NCBI GenBank assembly: GCA_003158705.1
Contig: PMKX01000065.1
Span: 6,120-11,607 of the forward strand
From: Actinomycetota bacterium
GTDB taxonomy: Bacteria > Actinomycetota > Thermoleophilia > UBA2241
DNA length: 5,488 nt
Reading direction: 5' to 3'
Notes under the pieces: model-generated
Told to the model about the DNA's origin: nothing
Databases searched by the model: none
Seen by the model: the letters and a program-made list of their open reading frames with translations, nothing else
Shown: positions 1 to 5,170 of the stretch, piece by piece
How the letters are laid out: each line of letters begins with the position of its first letter
How positions within the stretch are numbered: position 1 is the first letter of the stretch
Made by a program: the position numbers and the translations under genes

Positions 1-689
1 GCCACGTCCTTGGCACCCGGCACCTGAAAGATGCTCGGCGGCCGGTAGCCGTCGAAAACGATCTCGGCGTAGGCGAAGTCGTGGATCACAAAGACGTCGT
101 TCTCTCGAGCGAAGCGCACCAAGCGCTCGAAGAAGCCGAGCTCCACACAGTGACCCGTGGGATTGTGCGGGAAGCTGACCAGGATGACGCGCGGCGGCGG
201 CGAGGTGCGGCGGTAGACCTCCATGAGATCGGCGAAGAAGTCGCTCGTGTCGCTCCTCAGCGGCACGCTGATCACCTCGGCGCCCGAAAGGATCGCGCAG
301 AAGGAGTGGATCGGATACGAGGGCTCCGGCACCAGCGCCGTGTCGCCGGAGCGCAGCAGCACCCAGGCCAGGTGCGCCAGACCCTCCTTGGCGCCGATGG
401 TCACCACCACCTCCGACTCCGGGTCGATCTCCACCGCGAAGCGCCTGGCGTAGTAGGTACTCAGCGCCAGGCGCAGCTTGGTGATGCCACGTGAGGCCGA
501 GTAACGGTGGTTGCGGCCGTTCTGCACGGCTTGCGTGAGCTTGTCGACGATCGCCGCCGGCGTGGGCAGGTCGGGGTTGCCCATGCCCAGGTCGATGATG
601 TCCTCGCCGCGCCGCCGTGCCTCCGACTTCATCTCGTTGACGATGCTGAAGACGTATGGCGGCAGGTGGTCGAGGCGTCGAAGCTCCAC
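1..689 (-). CDS. alaC: AlaC-family PLP-dependent aminotransferase (alanine transaminase-like), N-terminal part
   Basis: This is a fold-type I, class I/II aminotransferase, probably cytosolic, making alanine from pyruvate with glutamate as amino donor. I translated the minus strand by hand: 229 codons are open to the left edge, so the C-terminal part, including the PLP-binding lysine, is outside the window. The N-terminus (ELRRLDHLPPYVFSIVNEMK) and the blocks GMGNPD (35-40), YSASRGI (63-69), TIGAKEGLAHL (97-107), PSYPIH (123-128), FPHNPT (173-178) and HDFAYAEIVFDG (203-214) closely follow E. coli AlaC (YfdZ, about 412 aa) as I recall it. N176, D204 and Y207 sit where the family contacts PLP. 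The start is GTG at 689: an in-frame TGA lies only 9 bp upstream (699-701), and GAGGAG sits 5 nt before the GTG. It is transcribed divergently from the transporter. LL-diaminopimelate aminotransferase or another related member is the main alternative; family placement is firm, exact substrate less so. Confidence 0.85.
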   Translation of the reverse strand, partial: MELRRLDHLPPYVFSIVNEMKSEARRRGEDIIDLGMGNPDLPTPAAIVDKLTQAVQNGRNHRYSASRGITKLRLALSTYYARRFAVEIDPESEVVVTIGAKEGLAHLAWVLLRSGDTALVPEPSYPIHSFCAILSGAEVISVPLRSDTSDFFADLMEVYRRTSPPPRVILVSFPHNPTGHCVELGFFERLVRFARENDVFVIHDFAYAEIVFDGYRPPSIFQVPGAKDV

Positions 690-694
690 GGATT

Positions 695-700
695 CTCCTC
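695..700 (-). promoter_or_regulatory. Shine-Dalgarno site of the aminotransferase gene
   Basis: On the minus strand GAGGAG precedes the GTG start at 689 with 5 nt between. It overlaps the in-frame TGA at 699-701, which rules out any earlier in-frame start. Together these fix the GTG as the most likely start. Confidence 0.75.
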
Positions 701-727
701 ACGCGATGCACGCGCCCAGCGCGCTGA

Positions 728-733
728 AGTGTA
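728..733 (-). promoter_or_regulatory. Possible -10 element (TACACT) for the aminotransferase gene
   Basis: The minus strand reads TACACT here, inside the only A/T-rich stretch (about 728-748) of the divergent intergenic region. It would give a leader of roughly 30 nt before the GTG at 689. It fits the TAnnnT pattern of GC-rich bacteria, but I see no convincing -35 hexamer at 16-18 bp. A second overlapping candidate, CATACT, lies at 736-741 on the same strand. Confidence 0.3.
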
Positions 734-764
734 TGAGTATGCAGCAAACGCCGGCACGACGAAA

Positions 765-832
765 GTGGCGGGCGGCGCTGCGGCGAGTGGCGGGCGGCGC
801 TGCGGCGAGTACCGGGCTGGCGGGGCCGGCGA
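765..832. repeat. 22-bp perfect tandem duplication with a degenerate third copy
   Basis: Positions 765-786 and 787-808 are identical 22-bp units starting GTGGCGGGCGGCG and ending TGCGGCGA. Positions 809-832 look like a diverged third copy: it begins GT, holds a CGGG core and again ends in GGCGA. The array lies in the 227-bp region between the divergent aminotransferase and transporter genes. The 11-nt core GGCGGGCGGCG (767-777 and 789-799) is an exact reverse complement of 836-846, so either copy could pair with the same downstream strand. Whether it has a role or is just replication slippage in GC-rich DNA cannot be told from one sequence. Confidence 0.85.
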
Positions 833-891
833 GGTCGCCGCCCGCCGCCTGCCCGCCCGCCTGCCGGTTCGCGGCCCAGGCGCGGCCAGCG

Positions 892-897
892 TAGAAT
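892..897 (+). promoter_or_regulatory. Probable -10 element (TAGAAT) for the MFS transporter gene
   Basis: TAGAAT differs from the TATAAT consensus at one position and is an A/T island in a very GC-rich stretch. It ends 19 bp before the ATG at 917, so transcription would begin about 13 nt before the start codon, giving a very short leader. The best -35 partner is a weak TTCGCG (868-873) at 18-bp spacing. Confidence 0.5.
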
Positions 898-916
898 CCG
901 ACTCCGACCCCCGACG

Positions 917-2101
917 ATGGGACATGAAGTGCGCCACCTCGACCGCGACCTCAAGCTGCTGGCCGGCGCCAACGTGCTCTTCGCCTTGGGCGTCGGCCTC
1001 TACCTGCAACTGCTCTACGTCTACGCCATCAAGCACCTGGGTGCCTCGGGCTTCGCCGTGGGCGTGCTCAACGCCGTGTACCTGGCCACCATGGCCGCCG
1101 GCAACATCCCCGGCGCTTGGGCGGCGGCCCGCTTTCGGCTCAAGCCCGTGATCGTCGCCGTGTGGTGGCTCACGGTGCCGGCCGCCTTTTCCTTCTATCT
1201 GGCGCCCAGCTGGCCGTGGCTCATCCCCGGCCTGCTCATTTCGGGTCTCTACATGGCCAACAACCCGGCCTTCAAGGCCTACATCTACCTCAAGTCCGAG
1301 CCGGAGCGGGTGGCGCGCAACATGACCTTCGTGCTCGCCGCCTACCCGCTGGGCCTGATCGCGGCACCACTGATCGGCGGCTACCTGGCGAGCCGCTTCG
1401 GCATGCGCACGGTGTTCCTCGTCAGCGCCGTCATGTACGTGCTCTCGTCATCGACGGTGAGCTTCATCCGCGATACGCCCTACCACACCGCCGACGCTCC
1501 CTGGAGCCTTGCCACCGTGCGCCGCAACCGCTCCTTCCGCCGCTATCTCCTCTTCTTCCTGGTCGGTTATCTGGCGGTGTCGGTGGGCGGCCCGTTCCTC
1601 AACCCCTTCCTGGCGCAGGTGCACCACCAGGGATACCGCGCCTTGGGCGTCTACTCGTCGCTGGCTGCCCTGGGCGCGGCCATCCTGACGCCGGCCATGG
1701 GCCGCGTGACCGACCTGTACGGCCCGCGGGCCGGCATCGGCGGCGTCCTGCTCTTCCTTCTCGCCGGCGCGGGACTGCTGATGGCCGGCGGGAACCCCGC
1801 CCTGTGGGCCGTGGCGATGCTCTGCTGCGGCGCCTTCGACACCTCGCGCTTCGTGGCCACCGGCATCGTCGGGCGCTCCTTCGGTAGCATGCCGACCGCG
1901 TGGGGGTTCGCCATCTTCGACGCCATTATGGGTATACCGATGGCGGGAGGAGCGGTGCTAGGCGGTTTGCTCTACCGGCAAGGCTACCGTCTGCCGTTCG
2001 TCTTTGTGATGGTCCTGGCGATGCTGCTCGTGATCGTCCTCTTGGCGGCCAAGGGGAGCTTCGCCCAACGGCCGGCGAGCGACATGCCGGCGACAGACTA
2101 G
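917..2101 (+). CDS. MFS transporter, 12 transmembrane helices, substrate unknown
   Basis: This 394-aa inner-membrane protein has the length and helix pattern of the major facilitator superfamily. Hydrophobic segments lie near residues 13-36, 45-67, 76-95, 98-117, 136-156, 163-183, 208-228, 240-262, 272-290, 295-315, 325-350 and 357-378, with a charged central loop (about 185-208, RRNRSFRR) between the two six-helix halves. The clearest family motif is the second-half motif A, GRVTDLYGPR (262-271), in the helix 8-9 loop. The equivalent loop of the first half (AARFRLKP, 70-77) is degenerate, and RFGMR (160-164) precedes helix 6. No substrate can be assigned; the arrangement resembles drug or sugar efflux-type MFS proteins. 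The ATG at 917 has no recognisable Shine-Dalgarno sequence and probably sits on a very short leader; GTG at codon 5 is an alternative. The next gene starts 31 bp after the stop, suggesting co-transcription. Confidence 0.85.
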   Translation: MGHEVRHLDRDLKLLAGANVLFALGVGLYLQLLYVYAIKHLGASGFAVGVLNAVYLATMAAGNIPGAWAAARFRLKPVIVAVWWLTVPAAFSFYLAPSWPWLIPGLLISGLYMANNPAFKAYIYLKSEPERVARNMTFVLAAYPLGLIAAPLIGGYLASRFGMRTVFLVSAVMYVLSSSTVSFIRDTPYHTADAPWSLATVRRNRSFRRYLLFFLVGYLAVSVGGPFLNPFLAQVHHQGYRALGVYSSLAALGAAILTPAMGRVTDLYGPRAGIGGVLLFLLAGAGLLMAGGNPALWAVAMLCCGAFDTSRFVATGIVGRSFGSMPTAWGFAIFDAIMGIPMAGGAVLGGLLYRQGYRLPFVFVMVLAMLLVIVLLAAKGSFAQRPASDMPATD

Positions 2102-2117
2102 GGAACACAGCCGAAAG

Positions 2118-2123
2118 AGGAGG
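2118..2123 (+). promoter_or_regulatory. Strong Shine-Dalgarno site of the small helical protein gene
   Basis: A perfect AGGAGG, within a longer purine run (2114-2130), lies 9 nt before the ATG at 2133. It is the strongest ribosome-binding site in the window and is good evidence that the short downstream frame is truly translated. Confidence 0.85.
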
Positions 2124-2132
2124 AGAGAGACC

Positions 2133-2489
2133 ATGGGATTCTTCGACAAGGTGAAGGAGAAGGCCGGCGAGATCGCCGACGACGCGGGCCGGGCGACCAA
2201 GGTCGCCCAAGCGCAGATGAAGCTCAAGTCGCTGCAGGGCGACGTGGAGGCGGCCAAAAAGGAGCTCGGCGACGTCGCGTTCCAGCTTGTCGCCGGCGGC
2301 GAACTGGCTCATGCCGGCCTCGAGGCGCCGGTGAGCAAGATCCGCGAAGCGCTCGGCCGGGTGGCCGACAAGGAAGCCGAGATCACCGCCATCAAAGCGG
2401 CCGGCGCCGAGCCGGAGGCGGAGATGCCGGCGGCGGCCGACGCACCGCCGGCGACCGCAACTGACGACGGAGCGACGCCGCCGGCCTGA
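2133..2489 (+). CDS. Small alanine-rich helical (coiled-coil) protein of unknown function
   Basis: The product is 118 aa, with no signal peptide, membrane helix or cysteine. Residues 1-53 (starting MGFFDKVKEKAGEIADDAGR) are predicted to be a long charged amphipathic helix, followed by a short break (AGGE, 54-57) and a second helix (63-90, EAPVSKIREALGRVADKEAE). The tail from about 91 to 118 is low-complexity Ala, Pro, Glu and Asp and probably disordered. The pattern of an FFDK start, a charged helix, ELGDVAFQLVAGGELAHAGL and a second helix recalls small proteins I associate with high-GC Actinobacteria in which an 'ELG..AFEL..AGE..H..L' block recurs; this is memory-based resemblance and no function is known to me. 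A textbook Shine-Dalgarno and a position 31 bp after the transporter stop make it a real gene, likely in an operon with the transporter. A membrane-surface or scaffold role is only a guess from the amphipathic helix. Confidence 0.8.
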   Translation: MGFFDKVKEKAGEIADDAGRATKVAQAQMKLKSLQGDVEAAKKELGDVAFQLVAGGELAHAGLEAPVSKIREALGRVADKEAEITAIKAAGAEPEAEMPAAADAPPATATDDGATPPA

Positions 2490-2561
2490 CAGAGACAGCG
2501 GCAGCCCCCCATCGTCAGTCGGCCGCTACCGCATCGTGGCGCGGCCGTCCCGCCGGTCTGC

Positions 2562-2567
2562 TACGCT
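2562..2567 (+). promoter_or_regulatory. Possible -10 element (TACGCT) for the yhaM-like gene
   Basis: TACGCT fits a TAnnnT -10 and ends 21 bp before the ATG at 2589, giving a leader of about 15 nt that still includes the Shine-Dalgarno site. The layout mirrors that of the TAGAAT box before the transporter gene. No good -35 was found, so this gene may instead be read through from the gene 99 bp upstream. Confidence 0.35.
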
Positions 2568-2577
2568 TAGGCCGATC

Positions 2578-2583
2578 AAGGAG
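2578..2583 (+). promoter_or_regulatory. Shine-Dalgarno site of the yhaM-like gene
   Basis: AAGGAG lies 5 nt before the ATG at 2589. Another ATG at 2584 abuts the site directly and is out of frame, so 2589 is the start best supported. Confidence 0.75.
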
Positions 2584-2588
2584 ATGCC

Positions 2589-3596
2589 ATGAGCCTGAGC
2601 GACGCACCCGGCGCCCCGCCGGACGAGACGGACAAGATCATGCTCTCGGACCTGCCCGAGAGCCGCAAAGTCACGACCTACTTCCTCTGTAGCGAGAAGG
2701 AGGTCGCGACGGCGCGCACGGGCGGCGCGTTCCTGCGCCTCAAGCTGCGCGACGCCTCGGGCGAGATAAAGGCCATCCACTTCGACCCGTCCCCGGAGAA
2801 TCTCGAGCAGCTCGAGGCCGGCGACGTGGTCAAGGTCGAGGGCATGATCCAGACCAGCCCCCAGTTCGGCCAGCAGTTCAAGGTCGAGCGCCTGCGGCGC
2901 ATGCAGGCCGACGAGTACGACGCGGCCGCTCTGGTCGCCGTATCGCCGGTGCAGCTCGACGAGCTGCAGGAGCGTCTGCGCGCGCTCGTCGAGAGTGTGG
3001 TTTCGGCGCCGGTGCGGGCTCTACTCGAGCGCGCCGTCGACCCCAGCAGCGAGCCCGGAGCGGCGTTCGCCATCGCACCGGCAGCGGTGATGAACCACCA
3101 CGCCTACCGCCACGGCTTGCTCGAGCACTCCATCATCGTGGCCGAGGTGGCCGGCGAGGTGGCCAGCCATTTCGCCGGCGTCGACCGCGACCTCGTGGTG
3201 GCCGGCGCGCTGCTGCACGACATCGGCAAGACGCAGGCCTACTCCACCGACCCGTTCGCCCCCGGCTTCACCGACACGGGGCGCCTGCACGGCGAGATCG
3301 TCATCGGCCACGACATGGTGGCGGCCCTCATCGCCGAGGTGCCCGATTTCCCGGCCGAGCCAGCCGCGCAGCTGCGCCACATCATCGTCGCGCACCATGG
3401 CCAGAAGGAAAAGGGCAGTCCGGTCATCCCCATGACCCGCGAAGCCATCATCGTCCACTTCTGCGACGACATGACGGCGCGCGTGGGTGCCTTCGACGAG
3501 ATCGAGCGCGCCAGCGACGGGCGCGAGCGCTGGTCGGCCTTCAACCGCATGCTCGACACGCGGGCCTACTTGGGGCCGCGCGACGGCGGAGACTAG
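2589..3596 (+). CDS. yhaM: YhaM-family 3'-5' exoribonuclease (OB-fold plus HD domain)
   Basis: The 335-aa product has the two-part architecture of YhaM-type 3'-5' exonucleases (B. subtilis YhaM is about 314 aa). An N-terminal OB-fold nucleic-acid-binding domain (about 16-107) contains the beta-strand blocks VTTYFLCSEKEVA, FLRLKLRDASGEIKAIHF and AGDVVKVEGMIQ. A linker with a helical segment (about 117-150) leads to a C-terminal HD domain (about 165-310). The expected metal-binding residues are visible: H175 and H180 in YRHGLLEHS, H210-D211 with K214 in LLHDIGKT, H234 in GRLHGEIVIG, H241, H269-H270 in VAHHGQ, and D293/D294 in FCDDM. The family degrades single-stranded RNA or DNA with Mn2+-type metals in the cytosol and contributes to RNA turnover. 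The extra length is mainly the polar N-terminus (1-17). It ends convergently to the lyase gene. The alternative is a generic HD phosphohydrolase, but the OB-plus-HD pairing favours YhaM. Confidence 0.85.
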   Translation: MSLSDAPGAPPDETDKIMLSDLPESRKVTTYFLCSEKEVATARTGGAFLRLKLRDASGEIKAIHFDPSPENLEQLEAGDVVKVEGMIQTSPQFGQQFKVERLRRMQADEYDAAALVAVSPVQLDELQERLRALVESVVSAPVRALLERAVDPSSEPGAAFAIAPAAVMNHHAYRHGLLEHSIIVAEVAGEVASHFAGVDRDLVVAGALLHDIGKTQAYSTDPFAPGFTDTGRLHGEIVIGHDMVAALIAEVPDFPAEPAAQLRHIIVAHHGQKEKGSPVIPMTREAIIVHFCDDMTARVGAFDEIERASDGRERWSAFNRMLDTRAYLGPRDGGD

Positions 3597-3626
3597 CGGC
3601 CCTTCCGCCCAGCGGCCCATCCGCAC
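3595..3626. repeat. Imperfect 16-bp tandem pair at the end of the yhaM-like gene
   Basis: Positions 3595-3610 and 3611-3626 match at 14 of 16 bases, each starting AGCGGCCC and continuing with TCCGC. The first copy includes the last two bases of the TAG stop. It looks like a small slippage duplication in the convergent intergenic region. Confidence 0.5.
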
Positions 3627-3651
3627 GGCGCCCCTCTGGCTAGCGCCGCGG

Positions 3652-3711
3652 GCCTGCGCGGGAGACGCCTGCGCGGCCGGCACCTCCGAAGGCGGCCCCT
3701 GCGCGCCCTAC
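3652..3711. repeat. Degenerate 15-bp periodic repeat between convergent genes
   Basis: The core CCTGCGCG occurs at 3653, 3668 and 3698, that is at 0, 15 and 45 bp, and the missing slot at 3683 still begins CCT. Units 3652-3666 and 3667-3681 match at 12 of 15 bases; 3682-3696 and 3697-3711 match the second unit at about 10-11 of 15. The last unit runs into the lyase stop codon (3708-3710). In such GC-rich sequence part of this may be chance. No T-run follows any stem here, so I do not call it a terminator. Confidence 0.35.
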
Positions 3712-5114
3712 TTGCCGTCGTCCGGCGCCTGCCGGCGCGGCTGGGTGAGCGAGGCCGGGTCCAGGCGCTCGGCCAGCTCGTCCGGCGTCAGAATGCCCTT
3801 CTCCAGCACCACGTCGGGCACCGGCTTGCCGCTGCGGTACGCCTCCTTGGCCACCTCGGCCGCCGCCTCGTAGCCGATGTACGGGTTGAGCGCCGCAGCC
3901 AGACCCAGGCTGCGCGCGCCCCACAGGCGGCACTGCTCCTCGTCGGCGACGATGCCGCTCACGCAGCGGTCGGTGAACACGCGCAGCGCGTTGGCAAGCA
4001 GCTCGAGGGCGAAGAGCAGCTCGTACGCCACCAGCGGCGTCATCACGTTGATCTCGAGCTGCCCCGCCTGGGCGGCCAGTGCCACGGCGGTGTCGGCGCC
4101 GACGACGTGGAAGCAGACCATGTCGAGCATCTCGGCCATCACAGGGTTTACCTTGCCCGGCATGATGGACGAACCGGGCTGCACCGGCGGCAAGGTGATC
4201 TCGGCTAGTCCGGTGCGCGGCCCGCTGCTGAGCAGACGGAGGTCGTTGGCGATCTGGATCAAGCTCAAGGCAGCGCCACGCAGGGCGGCCGAGAAGACGA
4301 CCAGGTCGTCGAGGCTTTGGGTCGCCTGTACGAGATCGGCGGCCGGCCGAAACGGCACGCCGACTATCTCACTCAGCTTGGCGACCATGAGCGGCGCGAA
4401 GCGTGGGTCGGCGTTGAGGCCCGTGCCTGCCGCTGTGCCGCCGATAGAGAGGGCGCGCGTCTCGTCGCGGGCTCGCTCGACACGCTCGTGCGCCTTGCCC
4501 ACCGTGACTGCGTAGGCGGCGAACTCCTGACCGAGGCGAATGGGCACCGCGTCCTGGAGGTGCGTGCGAGCGCTCTTGAGGATGTGGTCGAACTCGCGCC
4601 CCTTGGCGGAAAGCGCCTCTTGAAGGCGGGCCAGCTCGCCCAGCAAGGCGGCCGCTGGTGCCTGCAGGGCGATGCGGATGGCGGTCGGGACGGCGTCGTT
4701 GCTCGACTGCGCCTTGTTGACGTCGTCGTTGGGGTGCACCGGCCGGTAGACGCCGCGAGGGCCGCCGTCGAGCAGCTCGTTGGCACGGTTGGCCAGCACC
4801 TCGTTGGCGTTCATGTTGTGCGAGGTGCCGGCGCCGGCCTGGAAGGGGTCGACGCGGAAGTATTCGCGATGTGCGCCGTCGAGCACTTCGTCGGCGGCGC
4901 GCACGATCGCCTGCGCCTTCTCGGCTGCCAACACGCCGAGCTCGCGGTTGACCAGCGCCGCCGCCTTCTTGACCGTCACGATGCCGACGACGAGCTCCGG
5001 CCGCGGCGCCAGGCCCGAGATCGGGAAGTTCTCGATCGCCCGCGCCGTCTGGATGCCGTACAGGGCCTCGTCCGGCACCTCTTTGTCGCCCAGCGCGTCG
5101 TGTTCCGTGCGCAT
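3708..5114 (-). CDS. aspA: Aspartate ammonia-lyase (aspartase/fumarase superfamily)
   Basis: This 468-aa cytosolic enzyme most likely converts L-aspartate to fumarate and ammonia. It spans the whole three-domain superfamily fold, near the usual AspA/FumC length. Active-site blocks are present: FQAGAGTSHNMNANEV (91-106), HPNDDVNKAQSSND (127-140), SARTHLQDAVPIRLGQEF (181-198, catalytic-region H185) and the signature loop GSSIMPGKVNPVMAE (314-328; S315 is the likely general base, with K321 and N323). GAGTS instead of the fumarase GSGTQ, QDAVPxxLGQEF, and GQLEINVMTPL (351-361) favour aspartase, whereas SSND, NEVLANRANELL and the KVHPND-like block look fumarase-like. Class II fumarase is the main alternative. 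I chose ATG 5114 over the overlapping GTG at 5117 because of its Shine-Dalgarno spacing. It is convergent with the yhaM-like gene and lies 56 bp downstream of the peroxiredoxin gene on the same strand. Confidence 0.75.
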   Translation of the reverse strand: MRTEHDALGDKEVPDEALYGIQTARAIENFPISGLAPRPELVVGIVTVKKAAALVNRELGVLAAEKAQAIVRAADEVLDGAHREYFRVDPFQAGAGTSHNMNANEVLANRANELLDGGPRGVYRPVHPNDDVNKAQSSNDAVPTAIRIALQAPAAALLGELARLQEALSAKGREFDHILKSARTHLQDAVPIRLGQEFAAYAVTVGKAHERVERARDETRALSIGGTAAGTGLNADPRFAPLMVAKLSEIVGVPFRPAADLVQATQSLDDLVVFSAALRGAALSLIQIANDLRLLSSGPRTGLAEITLPPVQPGSSIMPGKVNPVMAEMLDMVCFHVVGADTAVALAAQAGQLEINVMTPLVAYELLFALELLANALRVFTDRCVSGIVADEEQCRLWGARSLGLAAALNPYIGYEAAAEVAKEAYRSGKPVPDVVLEKGILTPDELAERLDPASLTQPRRQAPDDGK

Positions 5115-5118
5115 CACT

Positions 5119-5125
5119 TCACCTC
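5119..5125 (-). promoter_or_regulatory. Shine-Dalgarno site deciding the aspA start
   Basis: The minus strand reads GAGGTGA, a seven-base match to the extended anti-Shine-Dalgarno complement. It leaves 4 nt to the ATG at 5114 (7 nt from the GAGG core) but only 1 nt to the GTG at 5117. The ATG is therefore the better start, one codon inside the longest open frame. Confidence 0.7.
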
Positions 5126-5134
5126 GCAGTCTTT

Positions 5135-5149
5135 CCGTCCGCCAGACGG
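5135..5149. other. Small inverted repeat in the peroxiredoxin-aspA gap
   Basis: CCGTC (5135-5139) and GACGG (5145-5149) can form a 5-bp stem with a 5-nt loop. On the minus strand it lies in the leader of aspA and is followed by AAAG, not by a U-run, so it is not a standard intrinsic terminator. It could be a minor mRNA stem between two co-transcribed genes. Confidence 0.35.
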
Positions 5150-5157
5150 TCCACGCT

Positions 5158-5167
5158 CTCGATCGAG
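5158..5167. other. 10-bp perfect palindrome upstream of aspA
   Basis: CTCGATCGAG is a perfect palindrome ending 3 bp beyond the peroxiredoxin stop codon and about 44 bp upstream of the aspA start. It could be a binding half of a regulator site, but palindromes built on CGATCG are frequent in GC-rich genomes and nothing else supports a role. Confidence 0.3.
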
Positions 5168-5170
5168 GCG

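Noticed and set aside
81..494. Plus-strand frames opposite the aminotransferase
   Set aside because: The minus strand carries an uninterrupted AlaC-like sequence with conserved aminotransferase motifs across the same region.
507..1151. A 214-codon plus-strand frame spanning the aminotransferase start, the repeat and the transporter start
   Set aside because: It overlaps two well-supported genes in wrong frames, and its product is a compositional Arg/Ala/Gly mixture.
2497..2527. Possible terminator hairpin after the small helical gene (AGCGGC and GCCGCT)
   Set aside because: The stem is only 6 bp with a 19-nt loop and no T-run follows, so it does not meet the pattern of an intrinsic terminator.
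3021..3683. A 220-codon open frame on the minus strand opposite the HD-domain gene
   Set aside because: It lies antisense to the conserved HD motifs, is low-complexity in composition and has no family resemblance.
3638..3700. Possible bidirectional terminator between the convergent genes
   Set aside because: Short GC stems such as CCGCG/CGCGG can be drawn, but none is long or followed by a T-run on either strand; they are as expected from base composition and the local repeat.
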